Numbered from the stretch's first letter, positions 8,036 through 17,127 are shown. The stretch: 64,000 bases of DNA from RUG100 sp050953405 (GCA_050953405.1 JBMNMP010000003.1:62001-126000); one strand, 5' to 3'. Numbers and translations: made by a program. Notes: a model not told the origin generated them from the letters alone.

Positions 8036-8325
8036 TGAGAACCCCTTACGACGTAATATTGAAGCCTGTGGTCACCGAGAGAAGTATGGAAGACGCACAG
8101 AACAAAAAATATACATTCAAAGTTGCGGTTGACGCGGACAAGATCGAGATCAAGAAAGCGGTCGAGTCCATCTTCGAAGTAGAAGTGAAGAAGGTCAACG
8201 TAATGAACGTAAAAGGTAAAACAAAGAGAATGGGAAGAAGCGAAGGTAAGACTGCGGCAAGCAAGAAAGCGATAGTAACGCTGACTGATGCCAGCAAGGA
8301 AATCGAATTCTTCCAGGGACTGTAA
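8035..8325 (+). CDS. rplW: 50S ribosomal protein L23
   Basis: A 96-residue L23 with the N-terminal block PYDVILKPVVTERS and the C-terminal VNVMNVKGKTKRMGR region. L23 lines the tunnel exit and is the docking site for trigger factor and signal recognition particle. Coupled to rplD through a one-base overlap. Confidence 0.96.
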   Translation: MRTPYDVILKPVVTERSMEDAQNKKYTFKVAVDADKIEIKKAVESIFEVEVKKVNVMNVKGKTKRMGRSEGKTAASKKAIVTLTDASKEIEFFQGL

Positions 8326-8341
8326 TAGGAGGTAGTCAAGA

Positions 8342-9175
8342 ATGGGAATCAAAAAGTACAATCCAACTACTCCCGGCCTGAGAGGAATGACTGTTTCCAC
8401 GTTCGAGGAAATAACAAAGTCAAAGCCTGAGAAGTCGCTGACTGTCACTCTGAAGAAGCACGCTGGAAGAAACTCCAGAGGCAAGATCACAGTAAGACAG
8501 AGAGGCGGCGGTTACAGACCGAAGTACAGGATCATAGATTTCAAGAGAGACAAGGATGGAGTGCCGGGAACGGTTGCCGCCATCGAATACGATCCGAACA
8601 GGAGCGCAAACATCGCACTGATCAACTACGCTGACGGTGAGAAGAGATACATCATCGCACCGCAGGGACTGAGCGTTGGAGCAAAGGTAGTCTCCGGCGC
8701 AGACGCAGATATCCAGATCGGAAATGCTCTTCCGCTGGCAAACATCCCGGTAGGTACCATGATACACAACATCGAGATGAAGCCCGGAAAGGGAGCTCAG
8801 ATGGTAAGAGCTGCCGGAAACGGCGCACAGCTGATGGCGAAGGAAGAGGGCTTTGCTCAGGTAAGGCTCCCGTCCGGTGAAGTCAGAAGAGTAAGAATGG
8901 AATGCAGAGCTACTATCGGCGAAGTTGGAAACAATGATCACCAGAACATCGACATAGGTAAAGCCGGCAGAAAGAGACACATGGGCATCAGACCTACAGT
9001 AAGAGGATCGGTAATGAACCCGAACGATCACCCGCACGGTGGTGGTGAAGGAAAAGCCGGAATCGGACGTGTCAGCCCGGTCACACCATGGGGCAAGCCT
9101 GCACTCGGCCTGAAGACCAGGAAGAGGAAGAAGGATTCCAACAATTACATCGTTAAGAGAAGAAACGAGAAATAA
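8342..9175 (+). CDS. rplB: 50S ribosomal protein L2
   Basis: A 277-residue L2. GRNSRGKITVRQRGGG near residue 42 and the C-terminal VRGSVMNPNDHPHGGGEGK block, which holds the conserved histidine near the peptidyl transferase centre, are both intact. Full family length. AGGAGGT precedes the ATG. Confidence 0.98.
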   Translation: MGIKKYNPTTPGLRGMTVSTFEEITKSKPEKSLTVTLKKHAGRNSRGKITVRQRGGGYRPKYRIIDFKRDKDGVPGTVAAIEYDPNRSANIALINYADGEKRYIIAPQGLSVGAKVVSGADADIQIGNALPLANIPVGTMIHNIEMKPGKGAQMVRAAGNGAQLMAKEEGFAQVRLPSGEVRRVRMECRATIGEVGNNDHQNIDIGKAGRKRHMGIRPTVRGSVMNPNDHPHGGGEGKAGIGRVSPVTPWGKPALGLKTRKRKKDSNNYIVKRRNEK

Positions 9176-9192
9176 AGGGAGGAGTAAATTAA

Positions 9193-9522
9193 ATGAGCAG
9201 ATCGCTTAAGAAAGGCCCTTTCGTCGAGAAGAAGCTGTTGAAAGCCATCGAGGCTATGAATGAAGCTAACGAGAAGAAAGTGGTAAGGACATGGTCCAGA
9301 GCATCTACGGTTTTCCCGCAGATGGTAGGACACACCATCGCAGTACACGATGGAAGAAGACATGTCCCTGTATATATCACAGAAGATATGGTTGGCCACA
9401 GACTCGGAGAGTTTGCTCCAACCAGAACATTCAGAGGACACAGCGCCGACAAGAAGGTAGCTGCATCATCGGGAGCACCGGCAGCGGGAGCACCGGCGCC
9501 TAAGACAACACCAGCAGAGTAA
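9193..9522 (+). CDS. rpsS: 30S ribosomal protein S19 with a short Ala/Pro tail
   Basis: The first 93 or so residues are a typical S19 (SRSLKKGPFVE at the start, GRRHVPVYITEDMVGHRLGEF, then FRGH). S19 is usually 92-93 residues. Here about 16 extra residues follow, rich in Ala, Gly, Pro and Thr and ending in PAE, probably disordered. S19 forms the 30S head with S13. Its tail joins the longer extensions on S3 and L19 as an oddity of this genome. Confidence 0.96.
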   Translation: MSRSLKKGPFVEKKLLKAIEAMNEANEKKVVRTWSRASTVFPQMVGHTIAVHDGRRHVPVYITEDMVGHRLGEFAPTRTFRGHSADKKVAASSGAPAAGAPAPKTTPAE

Positions 9523-9534
9523 AGGAGATAAACA

Positions 9535-9882
9535 ATGGAAGCAAAAGCAGTTGCAAAATACGTGAGAATGTCTCCGATAAAGCTGAAGCCTGTTACCGAC
9601 CTGGTAAGAGGAAAGGATTTAAACGAGGCACTCAATATACTGAAGTTCACATCCGGAAAGGGTGCTGAGCTGGTGGAGAAGGTCGTTAGATCGGCCGCGG
9701 CCAATGCAGAGAACAATTTTGATATGAATCCTGACGATTTGTATGTCGCAGAAGCATACGCGCATCAGGGGCCTACCATGAAGAGATGGAGAGCTGGTTC
9801 CCAGGGCAGAGCTTCGATCATACTCAAGAGGAGCAGTCATATAGGTGTAACCCTCAGAGAAAAAGAAACGGAGGTTCAGTAA
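9535..9882 (+). CDS. rplV: 50S ribosomal protein L22
   Basis: A 115-residue L22, with VRMSPIKLKPVTDLVRGK at the N-terminus and the C-terminal tunnel-hairpin region RWRAGSQGRASIILKRSSHI. The hairpin contributes to the exit-tunnel constriction. Stop codon and rpsC start are adjacent. Confidence 0.97.
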   Translation: MEAKAVAKYVRMSPIKLKPVTDLVRGKDLNEALNILKFTSGKGAELVEKVVRSAAANAENNFDMNPDDLYVAEAYAHQGPTMKRWRAGSQGRASIILKRSSHIGVTLREKETEVQ

Positions 9883-10851
9883 ATGGGTCAGAAAGTAAGT
9901 CCACATGGCCTCAGAGTAGGAGTCATTAAAGACTGGGGTTCCAAATGGTACGCAGACAAGAACAACTTTGCCGATTATCTGGTAGAGGACAACGCAATCA
10001 GAGATTTCGTGAAGAAAAAACTCTATGCGGCAGGTGTATCGAAGATTGTCATTGAGAGACGCACCGAAAACGAGCTGAGGCTGATTATTCTCACCGGCAA
10101 GCCGGGCATGGTGATCGGAAGATCGGGAGACGGTATCGAAGCACTGAGAAACGAACTGGTCAAGATGACCGGCAAGAAGATCAACATCGATATCAGAGAA
10201 GTCAGGAGATCCGAGCTGGATGCACAGCTTACTGCTGAGAGCATCGCAGCATCACTGGAGAGAAGAGTTTCCTTCAGGAGAGCCATGAAGCAGGCTATAG
10301 GCAGAACCATGAAAGCCGGCGCCAAGGGCATCAAAGTCCTCGCAAGCGGCAGACTGGGTGGAGCTGAAATCGCCAGAAATGAAAAGTACAGCGAAGGCAA
10401 CGTACCGCTTCACACATTGAGAGCGGATATCGATTACGGATTCGCTGAAGCGGATACTACATATGGTAAGCTGGGAATCAAAGTGTGGATCAACCACGGC
10501 GAGATCCTGGACAAGGGACTGCAGAGCGTCGTTCCGCCTGAAGAAAAAGAAAACAGAAGAGGCGGCAGAAGAGACGGCAGGAGAAGAAGAGACAACCGCA
10601 AGAATGACAGAAGAAGAAGGAATGACAGAGGCGAAAGATTCGAGATCCCAAAGGCTGTCAACATGAGGAAGAGACCTGTCAAAAAGCAGGAACCCGAAGC
10701 GGAAGCCGAGGCCGAAGCAGCAGCAAAGGCTGCTGACGAGCAGGCGGCAGAAGCTGCAGTAGAGAAGGCTGCTGATACAGCGGCTGAAGCACCTGCTGCA
10801 GAACCAGAAGTAACAACCGAAGCAAAGGCTGAACAGAATTCAGCAGAATAA
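9883..10851 (+). CDS. rpsC: 30S ribosomal protein S3 with a ~105-residue C-terminal extension
   Basis: Residues 1-215 form the normal S3: N-terminal GQKVSPHGLRVG, the KH domain with GRSGDGIEALRNEL, and the C-terminal domain ending near KVWINHGEIL. S3 is normally about 210-240 residues; this one has 322. The extra part first has a very basic Arg/Asp/Asn-rich stretch (residues 225-260), then a long Ala/Glu-rich tail ending in NSAE. S3 borders the mRNA entry channel and contributes helicase activity. The tail is low-complexity and probably disordered; its base composition does not suggest recent foreign origin. Confidence 0.96.
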   Translation: MGQKVSPHGLRVGVIKDWGSKWYADKNNFADYLVEDNAIRDFVKKKLYAAGVSKIVIERRTENELRLIILTGKPGMVIGRSGDGIEALRNELVKMTGKKINIDIREVRRSELDAQLTAESIAASLERRVSFRRAMKQAIGRTMKAGAKGIKVLASGRLGGAEIARNEKYSEGNVPLHTLRADIDYGFAEADTTYGKLGIKVWINHGEILDKGLQSVVPPEEKENRRGGRRDGRRRRDNRKNDRRRRNDRGERFEIPKAVNMRKRPVKKQEPEAEAEAEAAAKAADEQAAEAAVEKAADTAAEAPAAEPEVTTEAKAEQNSAE

Positions 10852-10880
10852 TAGACGATTAGTGAAAGGAGGACTACGTC

Positions 10881-11306
10881 ATGTTAATGCCAAAGCGCGT
10901 TAAACGTAGAAGAGTCCACAGAGGTAGAATGAAGGGCAAGGCCACCAAGGGCAACACGATCACCTACGGCGATTACGGCCTCGTGGCTACAGAGCCGGGC
11001 TGGATCACTTCCAACCAGATCGAGGCTGCCAGAATTGCAATGACAAGGTCGATCAGAAGAGGTGGTAAGGTTTATATCAAAATCTTCCCTCACAAGCCGG
11101 TGACAAAGAAACCTGCTGAAGTACGTATGGGATCCGGTAAAGGTGCACCTGAGTACTGGGTAGCAGTTGTTAAACCAGGAAGAGTATTATTTGAAATCGA
11201 GGGCATTCCGTTCGAACAGGCCAAAGAGGCCATGAGACTGGCAGCCCACAAGCTCCCCATCAAGAGCAAGTTCGCGGTAAAGGAACAGGAGGGCGGTGAA
11301 GCGTAA
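10881..11306 (+). CDS. rplP: 50S ribosomal protein L16
   Basis: A 141-residue L16, beginning MLMPKRVKRRRVHRGRMKG and containing RGGKVYIKIFPHKPVTKKP and RMGSGKGAPEYWVAVVKPG. It contacts the A-site tRNA region. Its TAA shares a base with the rpmC ATG. Confidence 0.97.
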   Translation: MLMPKRVKRRRVHRGRMKGKATKGNTITYGDYGLVATEPGWITSNQIEAARIAMTRSIRRGGKVYIKIFPHKPVTKKPAEVRMGSGKGAPEYWVAVVKPGRVLFEIEGIPFEQAKEAMRLAAHKLPIKSKFAVKEQEGGEA

Positions 11307-11512
11307 TGGAATTAAAGGAAATGAGAGAAATGTCAGATGTTGAGCTGAACGATCAGCTGAACAAGATGAAGAAAGATCTGTTCAATCTGAGATTCCAGCA
11401 CGTCACAGGCCAGCTGGAGAATCCCATCAAGATGAGGGATACGAAGAGAGTCATCGCGAGAGTTAAAACTATTATCAGAGAAAAAGAGCTTGCAAAGGCT
11501 CAGGCCGATTAA
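11306..11512 (+). CDS. rpmC: 50S ribosomal protein L29
   Basis: A 68-residue two-helix protein with KDLFNLRFQHVTGQLENP and VIARVKTIIRE, standard for L29. It lies at the tunnel exit next to L23. Overlaps rplP by one base and precedes rpsQ by 16 nt. Confidence 0.96.
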   Translation: MELKEMREMSDVELNDQLNKMKKDLFNLRFQHVTGQLENPIKMRDTKRVIARVKTIIREKELAKAQAD

Positions 11513-11528
11513 GGAAGGAGGATGAATC

Positions 11529-11792
11529 ATGGCAGAAAATGCAAGAAACAGAAGAAAGTCCAGGATAGGAATGGTCGTCAGTGATAAGATGGACAAGACA
11601 ATCGTGGTCGCTTTGCAGGATTCGATCAGGCATTCCCTTTACGGAAAATCGGTCAAGAGGACCAAGAAGGTCAAGGCTCACGACGAAAATAACGAATGCA
11701 ACATCGGTGACAGAGTGAGAATCATGGAAACCAGACCGCTTTCCAAGGGAAAGAGATGGAGACTGGTCAACATCGTTGAAAAGGTTAAATAA
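11529..11792 (+). CDS. rpsQ: 30S ribosomal protein S17
   Basis: An 87-residue OB-fold protein with GMVVSDKMDKTIVV, VKRTKKVKAHDE and the terminal RPLSKGKRWRLVNIVEK. It is an early 30S assembly protein binding 16S helix 11 region. The AAGGAGGA site lies 6 nt before the ATG. Confidence 0.97.
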   Translation: MAENARNRRKSRIGMVVSDKMDKTIVVALQDSIRHSLYGKSVKRTKKVKAHDENNECNIGDRVRIMETRPLSKGKRWRLVNIVEKVK

Positions 11793-11806
11793 GGAGGCAC
11801 CAGAAA

Positions 11807-12175
11807 ATGATTCAGACAGAAAGCAGACTGAGAGTCGCTGATAATTCCGGTGCGAAAGAACTGTTATGCATCCGCATACTGGGAGGCACCAGCCGCCAGT
11901 ACGCAAACATAGGTGATGTAATAGTATGCACCGTCAAGGAAGCTACTCCCGGCGGTCAGGTAAAAAAGGGTGACGTTGTCAAGGCGGTAATCGTCAGATC
12001 AAAGCGCGGCGCTAGAAGAATCGACGGCAGCTACGTGAAGTTTGACCAGAACGCGGCAGTGATCATCAAAGAGGACAAAAACCCGGTAGGAACCCGTATT
12101 TTCGGACCGGTTGCAAGAGAACTCAGAGAAAAGAGTTTCATGAAGATAGTGTCCCTGGCACCTGAAGTATTATAA
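11807..12175 (+). CDS. rplN: 50S ribosomal protein L14
   Basis: A 122-residue L14, starting MIQTESRLRVADNSGAKEL, with VKAVIVRSKRGARRIDGSY and RIFGPVARELREKSFMKI. Full length and canonical. L14 forms an intersubunit bridge and is the RsfS silencing-factor target. Confidence 0.98.
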   Translation: MIQTESRLRVADNSGAKELLCIRILGGTSRQYANIGDVIVCTVKEATPGGQVKKGDVVKAVIVRSKRGARRIDGSYVKFDQNAAVIIKEDKNPVGTRIFGPVARELREKSFMKIVSLAPEVL

Positions 12176-12185
12176 GGAGGACAAA

Positions 12186-12491
12186 ATGCGTATTAAAAAA
12201 GATGATATGGTTGTTGTCCTCAGCGGACAGGACAAGGGCAAGACAGGTAAAGTGCTCAAGGCGATGCCGGCTGAGAACAGAGTCATCGTTGAGGGCGTGA
12301 ACGTCCAGACAAAGCACCAGGCGCAGACCAGAACTGAAGTTGCTGAGATCAAGCATCAGGAAGGTCCGATCCACGTATCCAACGTGGCACTGCTGGACAA
12401 GAGCACCAAAAAGCCTACCAGAGTGGGAATGAAGATGGACGGAAACAAAAAAGTAAGGATTTCCAAGAAGTCCGGAGAAGCGATAGATTAG
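12186..12491 (+). CDS. rplX: 50S ribosomal protein L24
   Basis: A 101-residue protein with the KOW motif DDMVVVLSGQDKGKTGKVLK at residues 6-25. L24 initiates 50S assembly. AAGGAGG overlaps the rplN stop region. Confidence 0.97.
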   Translation: MRIKKDDMVVVLSGQDKGKTGKVLKAMPAENRVIVEGVNVQTKHQAQTRTEVAEIKHQEGPIHVSNVALLDKSTKKPTRVGMKMDGNKKVRISKKSGEAID

Positions 12492-12507
12492 AAAGGAGGA
12501 GAGGTCG

Positions 12508-13050
12508 TTGACACCAAGATTAAAGGAAAAATATACGAACGAAGCTTTTGGATCACTGAAGGACAAGTTCAACTATAAGAACGCCATGCAGGTACCCAAG
12601 CTCGAGAAGATCACAATAAATATTGGACTCGGCGAAGCCAAGGAAAATGCAAAGCTGATGGAAACAGCCGTAAACGAACTGGCGGCTATCAGTGGCCAGA
12701 GACCTGTGGTCACCAAGGCCAGGAAGTCCATAGCGAACTTCAAAGTCAGACAGGGTATGCCGGTCGGCACAAAAGTGACCCTCAGAGGCGACAACATGTA
12801 CGTTTTCGCTGACAAACTCTTCAATATCGCTCTTCCGAGAGTAAGAGACTTCAAGGGAGTGAGCAGAAATTCATTCGATGGAAGAGGCAACTATTCCATG
12901 GGCGTGAAGGAGCAGCTGATCTTCCCGGAGATCAATTACGACGATGTCGATATGATCAAGGGCATGAACATTGTATTTACGACTACGGCCAACACAGACG
13001 AAGAGGCAGCAGCGCTGCTGGAAGCTCTGGGCATGCCGTTTGAGAAATAG
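12508..13050 (+). CDS. rplE: 50S ribosomal protein L5 (TTG start)
   Basis: A 180-residue L5 with PKLEKITINIGLGEA, GQRPVVTKARKSIA and VSRNSFDGRGNYSMGVKEQLIFPEI. The only suitable initiation codon is TTG at 12508, 7 nt after AAAGGAGGA, which is unusual among its neighbours, all of which use ATG. L5 binds 5S rRNA in the central protuberance. Confidence 0.96.
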   Translation: MTPRLKEKYTNEAFGSLKDKFNYKNAMQVPKLEKITINIGLGEAKENAKLMETAVNELAAISGQRPVVTKARKSIANFKVRQGMPVGTKVTLRGDNMYVFADKLFNIALPRVRDFKGVSRNSFDGRGNYSMGVKEQLIFPEINYDDVDMIKGMNIVFTTTANTDEEAAALLEALGMPFEK

Positions 13051-13064
13051 GAGGGAGAACCGAT

Positions 13065-13250
13065 ATGGCAAAGACATCTCTCAAAGTTAAGCAGCAGAGA
13101 AAACCCAAGTATTCAACAAGGGCTTACACAAGATGCAGGATATGCGGAAGACCGCATTCAGTACTCAAAAAGTACGGCATCTGCAGAATCTGCTTTAGAG
13201 AGCTTGCTTACAAGGGAGAAATCCCCGGCGTAAAGAAAGCAAGCTGGTAA
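13065..13250 (+). CDS. rpsN: 30S ribosomal protein S14, zinc-binding type
   Basis: A 61-residue S14 of the C+ (type Z) class. Two CxxC pairs, CRICGRPH and CRICFRELAYKGEIPG, form the zinc site. In many Firmicutes zinc-free paralogs exist under Zur control; none is seen in this window. It sits at its normal place between rplE and rpsH. Confidence 0.97.
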   Translation: MAKTSLKVKQQRKPKYSTRAYTRCRICGRPHSVLKKYGICRICFRELAYKGEIPGVKKASW

Positions 13251-13325
13251 ACAAATCACTTTCCGACAAGTTACGAAAGATGAAGATCCGCGTAGTAAAA
13301 CTATCGGAGGAAGGAGCACAAAGAA

Positions 13326-13724
13326 ATGACAATGACAGATCCCATAGCGGATATGCTCACCAGAATCAGGAATGCCAACACTGCTGAACATGATACAGTA
13401 GACGTTCCGGCTAGCAAGATCAAAAAGTCGATCGCAGGCATTCTGGCTGATGAGGGATATATCAATGGATTCGATGTAATCGATGACGACAAGCAGGGCA
13501 CTATCAGAATCAACATGAAGTATGGCCCTGATAAGGAAAAAGTTATTAACGGTATCAAGAAGATTTCAAAGCCGGGTCTGAAAGTCTATGCAAAGGCTTC
13601 AGATGTACCCAAAGTTCTCGGAGGACTGGGCGTCGCTATCATCTCAACATCTAACGGTGTTATCAGCGACAAGGAAGCCAGAAAACTGGGAGTTGGCGGC
13701 GAAGTAATCTGTTATGTATGGTAG
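13326..13724 (+). CDS. rpsH: 30S ribosomal protein S8
   Basis: A 132-residue S8, starting DPIADMLTRIRNAN and ending with STSNGVISDKEARKLGVGGEVICYVW. The preceding 75-nt spacer is slightly longer than usual for this operon, with a good GGAGGAAGGAG site. In E. coli S8 represses the spc operon near rplE; I see no clear copy of that RNA structure. Confidence 0.97.
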   Translation: MTMTDPIADMLTRIRNANTAEHDTVDVPASKIKKSIAGILADEGYINGFDVIDDDKQGTIRINMKYGPDKEKVINGIKKISKPGLKVYAKASDVPKVLGGLGVAIISTSNGVISDKEARKLGVGGEVICYVW

Positions 13725-13736
13725 GAGGAAACGAAA

Positions 13737-14288
13737 ATGTCAAGAATAGGCAAAAAACCGATCGAACTTCCTGCCGGCGTCGAGGTCAAGGTGAGCGATG
13801 ACAACCTGGTCAGCGTCAAGGGACCTAACGGCGAATTGCAGGAACAGATCAGCAGTCTCGTAAATATAGACGTTGCCGATAACGAGATCAACGTCACCAG
13901 AGACAGCGATGCAAAAGCATATAGAGAGCAGCACGGTCTCGCAAGAACACTGATCGCCAACATGGTTGAAGGTGTTACCAAAGGCTTCGAAAAGAAGCTT
14001 GAGATCCAGGGCGTTGGATACAGAGTTGAGAAAAAGGGCAAGACCCTGGTACTGAACCTCGGCTTCTCGCATCCGGTCGAAATGGATGACCCTGAGGGCA
14101 TCACTACAGAAGCACCGTCGGCAACTGAGATCACGGTCAAGGGCGCTGATAAAGCTATAGTCGGCAACTATGCGGCAAACATCAGAAAGCTGAGAGCTCC
14201 GGAGCCTTATAAGGGCAAGGGAATCAGATACGTTGGTGAATATGTCCGCCGCAAGGAAGGCAAAGCCGGAATCAAGGCCGGAGAGTAA
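13737..14288 (+). CDS. rplF: 50S ribosomal protein L6
   Basis: A 183-residue L6 with the N-terminal SRIGKKPIELPAGV and the C-terminal signature KLRAPEPYKGKGIRYVGE. Two similar alpha/beta halves, near the factor-binding site. Standard length. Confidence 0.97.
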   Translation: MSRIGKKPIELPAGVEVKVSDDNLVSVKGPNGELQEQISSLVNIDVADNEINVTRDSDAKAYREQHGLARTLIANMVEGVTKGFEKKLEIQGVGYRVEKKGKTLVLNLGFSHPVEMDDPEGITTEAPSATEITVKGADKAIVGNYAANIRKLRAPEPYKGKGIRYVGEYVRRKEGKAGIKAGE

Positions 14289-14306
14289 AGGAGGGAGTGA
14301 AGTAAA

Positions 14307-14672
14307 ATGGCAAAGAAAACAAGAGCTGAAAGCAGAATTTCCAGACACAAGAGAGTCAGAAAAGAACTGCAGGGCACTCCCGAAAGGCCGAGAATGTGCG
14401 TATTCAGAAGCAACAAGAACATTTCTGCTCAGATCATTGATGATGTTAACGGCAACACACTGGTTGCTGCATCGTCACTGGACAAGGAATTAAAGGGACA
14501 GATCGAAAACGGCGGCAACAAAGACGCCGCAAAAATCGTCGGAGAAGCTATTGCAAAGAGGGCTCTGGAAAAGGGTATCGAGAATGTCGCTTTCGACAGA
14601 GGCGGATTCCTTTATCACGGCAGAGTCAAGGAACTGGCAGATGGCGCACGTGCAGCCGGACTGAAGTTCTAA
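14307..14672 (+). CDS. rplR: 50S ribosomal protein L18
   Basis: A 121-residue L18 with RISRHKRVRKELQGTPERPRM and the C-terminal VAFDRGGFLYHGRVKELADGAR. It binds 5S rRNA with L5. An ATG at 14307 preceded by AGGAGGGAG decides the start. Confidence 0.97.
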   Translation: MAKKTRAESRISRHKRVRKELQGTPERPRMCVFRSNKNISAQIIDDVNGNTLVAASSLDKELKGQIENGGNKDAAKIVGEAIAKRALEKGIENVAFDRGGFLYHGRVKELADGARAAGLKF

Positions 14673-14687
14673 CAAGGAGGATCACGA

Positions 14688-15191
14688 ATGCGAAATACTA
14701 TAGACGCATCCAAACTCGAATTGACTGAAACTATCGTCAACATCAGGCGCGTCGCGAAGACCGTCAAGGGCGGCAGAAACATGAGATTCAGCGTGACTGT
14801 AGTTGTTGGAGACGGCGAAGGTCACGTGGGAGTTGGACTCGGTAAAGCTCAGGAAATCCCTGAGGCTGTAAGAAAAGGCACCGAGGATGCAAAGAAAAAT
14901 CTGATCAAGGTTCCTACAGTAGGAACAACAATTCCGCACAGGCACATCGGCGTGTTCGGTGCAGGCAAAGTTCTGCTGATGCCGGCTGCAGAAGGTACCG
15001 GCGTTATCGCGGGTTCTTCAGTACGTACTGTACTCGAAGCTGCGGGTGTAAAGGATGTAAGAGCCAAATCGATCGGTTCTAACAATACAGGAAACATGGC
15101 TTATGCTACACTCAAAGGTCTCAGGGAACTGAAGACTGTCGAAGAGGTCAGCAAGCTGCGCGGAAAGAGCAAAGAAGAAATTTTAGGATAG
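14688..15191 (+). CDS. rpsE: 30S ribosomal protein S5
   Basis: A 167-residue S5: RRVAKTVKGGRNMRFSVTVVVGDGEGHVGVGLGKA across residues 22-56 and GSNNTGNMAYATLKGL near residue 125. These regions carry the dsRNA-binding-like domain and the fidelity-related loop. Next to rpmD with a 10-nt gap. Confidence 0.98.
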   Translation: MRNTIDASKLELTETIVNIRRVAKTVKGGRNMRFSVTVVVGDGEGHVGVGLGKAQEIPEAVRKGTEDAKKNLIKVPTVGTTIPHRHIGVFGAGKVLLMPAAEGTGVIAGSSVRTVLEAAGVKDVRAKSIGSNNTGNMAYATLKGLRELKTVEEVSKLRGKSKEEILG

Positions 15192-15201
15192 GAGGGGCAT
15201 C

Positions 15202-15384
15202 ATGGCAGGCAAAGTTAAAGTCACATTGACAAAGAGCACAATAGGCGCTTCTCCAAGACAGAAGAAAGTAATTGAAGCGTTAGGCTTGAAGAAAATGCAT
15301 CAGTCGGTTGAACTGATCGACAACGAAGTCACCAGGGGAGCATGCAACAAGGTTTCCCACATGGTGACAGTGGAAGAACTGTAG
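15202..15384 (+). CDS. rpmD: 50S ribosomal protein L30
   Basis: A 60-residue L30 with LTKSTIGASPRQKKVIEALGL, the family signature, followed by a short C-terminal strand. Correct position between rpsE and rplO. Confidence 0.96.
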   Translation: MAGKVKVTLTKSTIGASPRQKKVIEALGLKKMHQSVELIDNEVTRGACNKVSHMVTVEEL

Positions 15385-15400
15385 GAACGGAGGTTCAAAG

Positions 15401-15841
15401 ATGAAACTGCATGAACTGAAAGCAGCGAAAGGAGCCACCAAAAGCCGCAAGAGAAGAGGCCGCGGCGGTGCTTCCGGTCAGGGAACGACCGGCGGCAGAG
15501 GCATGAACGGCCAGAAGTCACGTAGCGGTGGCGGTGTCAGACTGGGATTCGAAGGCGGACAGATGCCGCTGTACAGAAGAATTCCGAAAAGGGGATTTAC
15601 AAATATTTGGGCGACAGAGTATACAGAAGTAAATGTAGGAAAGCTAAACAAGTTTGAAGCGGGAACAGAAATCACACCTGAATTCCTCGCTGAGGCTGGA
15701 GTCGTTAAACAGGTAAAAGACGGGATCAAGATCCTGGGCAATGGAGACCTGGACAAGAGCCTCACTGTAAAAGCCAATAAATTCAGTAAGTCAGCCAAAG
15801 AAAAGATCGAAGCCGCAGGAGGAAAGGCAGAGGTGATTTAG
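15401..15841 (+). CDS. rplO: 50S ribosomal protein L15
   Basis: A 146-residue L15: the Gly/Arg-rich N-terminal extension RGRGGASGQGTTGGRGMNGQKSR threads the 23S rRNA, then GGQMPLYRRIPKRGF. Followed two bases later by secY, so translation is probably coupled. Confidence 0.97.
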   Translation: MKLHELKAAKGATKSRKRRGRGGASGQGTTGGRGMNGQKSRSGGGVRLGFEGGQMPLYRRIPKRGFTNIWATEYTEVNVGKLNKFEAGTEITPEFLAEAGVVKQVKDGIKILGNGDLDKSLTVKANKFSKSAKEKIEAAGGKAEVI

Positions 15842-15843
15842 AA

Positions 15844-17127
15844 ATGGAAATGTTTCAGACAGTTGTAAAGGCCTGGAAAGTGCCTGACATCAGGAAAAAG
15901 TTGATCTTCACATTTCTGATGCTGGTCATTTTCAGGATCGGCTCCAACATTCCCGTACCGGGCATAGACAGAAATGTCCTGGAACAGATGTTCAATGGAG
16001 GGACCGGTCTCTTCGAGCTTTTCAATCTGTTCTCCGGAGGATCGTTCGGCAACATGACAATATTTGCGCTGAGCATCACTCCATACATTACAGCATCGAT
16101 CATTTTACAGTTGCTGACCATAGCCATTCCTTCGCTTGAGAGACTGTCGAAGGAAGGTCTGGAAGGCAGAAAAAAAATCACACAATATACTCGTTATCTG
16201 ACGATCGTCCTGGCAATAGTACAGGGTATAGGAGTATCGGTGGGCATGTTCCGTCAGGCACTTGTCCATACCGATTTCTTCTCGATCACAGTCATCGTGC
16301 TGACACTGGTAGCCGGAACGGCATTCCTCATGTGGCTGGGCGAGCAGATCAACGAGAGCGGCATTGGAAACGGGATTTCACTGATCATCTTCGGCGGCAT
16401 CATTGCAAGGCTGCCGTCAGGGATCGGTACTACGTGGCAGAGCTACAAGTCAGGCGAGATCAGTTTTATGACCATCGTCCTCTTTGTACTTTTCGCCATC
16501 GTGGTAACCCTGGGAATCATAGAAGTACAACAGGGCCAGAGAAGGATACCGGTACAGTACGCAAAGAGAGTCGTCGGCAGGAAGATGTATGGTGGACAGG
16601 CAACGCACATACCGCTGAAGGTAAACCAGGCGGGCGTTATCCCGATCATCTTCGCGATGTCTCTGCTGCAGTTCCCGCTTACTATTACGTACTTTACGGG
16701 AACGGACACCGGCTTCGGCCGCTGGGTCGACAAGTATCTGTCTCTGAACGGATCTCCCGGAGTGTGGATATATTCCGTGATATACATCGTGCTCACATTT
16801 TTCTTCACATACTTCTACACGGCGGTTACTTTCAAGCCGACAGAAGTTGCGGACAATATGAAGCAGAGCGGTGGATTTATTCCGGGGATCAGGCCGGGCA
16901 CGGCCACAGTTAACTACCTGGAAAAGGTAATGAACAGGATCACATTCGTGGGTGCTGTATTCCTTTCCGCAGTAGCTGTACTGCCGACGATAGTCAGCGG
17001 AGTCACCAATCTGAATATATATTTCGGAGGTACTTCACTGCTGATCGCAGTAGGCGTTGCCCTGGATACTATGAAACAACTTGAGCAGCAGATGGTAATG
17101 AGAAATTACTCAGGATTTCTCAAGTAA
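15844..17127 (+). CDS. secY: Sec translocase channel subunit SecY
   Basis: A 427-residue membrane protein with ten predicted helices. Signature segments are RIGSNIPVPGID in the first periplasmic region, ALSITPYITASIILQLL in helix 2 (the plug side), and the cytoplasmic loop with GQRRIPVQYAKR. It forms the protein-conducting channel with SecE and SecG. Encoded directly after rplO, as usual. Confidence 0.98.
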   Translation: MEMFQTVVKAWKVPDIRKKLIFTFLMLVIFRIGSNIPVPGIDRNVLEQMFNGGTGLFELFNLFSGGSFGNMTIFALSITPYITASIILQLLTIAIPSLERLSKEGLEGRKKITQYTRYLTIVLAIVQGIGVSVGMFRQALVHTDFFSITVIVLTLVAGTAFLMWLGEQINESGIGNGISLIIFGGIIARLPSGIGTTWQSYKSGEISFMTIVLFVLFAIVVTLGIIEVQQGQRRIPVQYAKRVVGRKMYGGQATHIPLKVNQAGVIPIIFAMSLLQFPLTITYFTGTDTGFGRWVDKYLSLNGSPGVWIYSVIYIVLTFFFTYFYTAVTFKPTEVADNMKQSGGFIPGIRPGTATVNYLEKVMNRITFVGAVFLSAVAVLPTIVSGVTNLNIYFGGTSLLIAVGVALDTMKQLEQQMVMRNYSGFLK

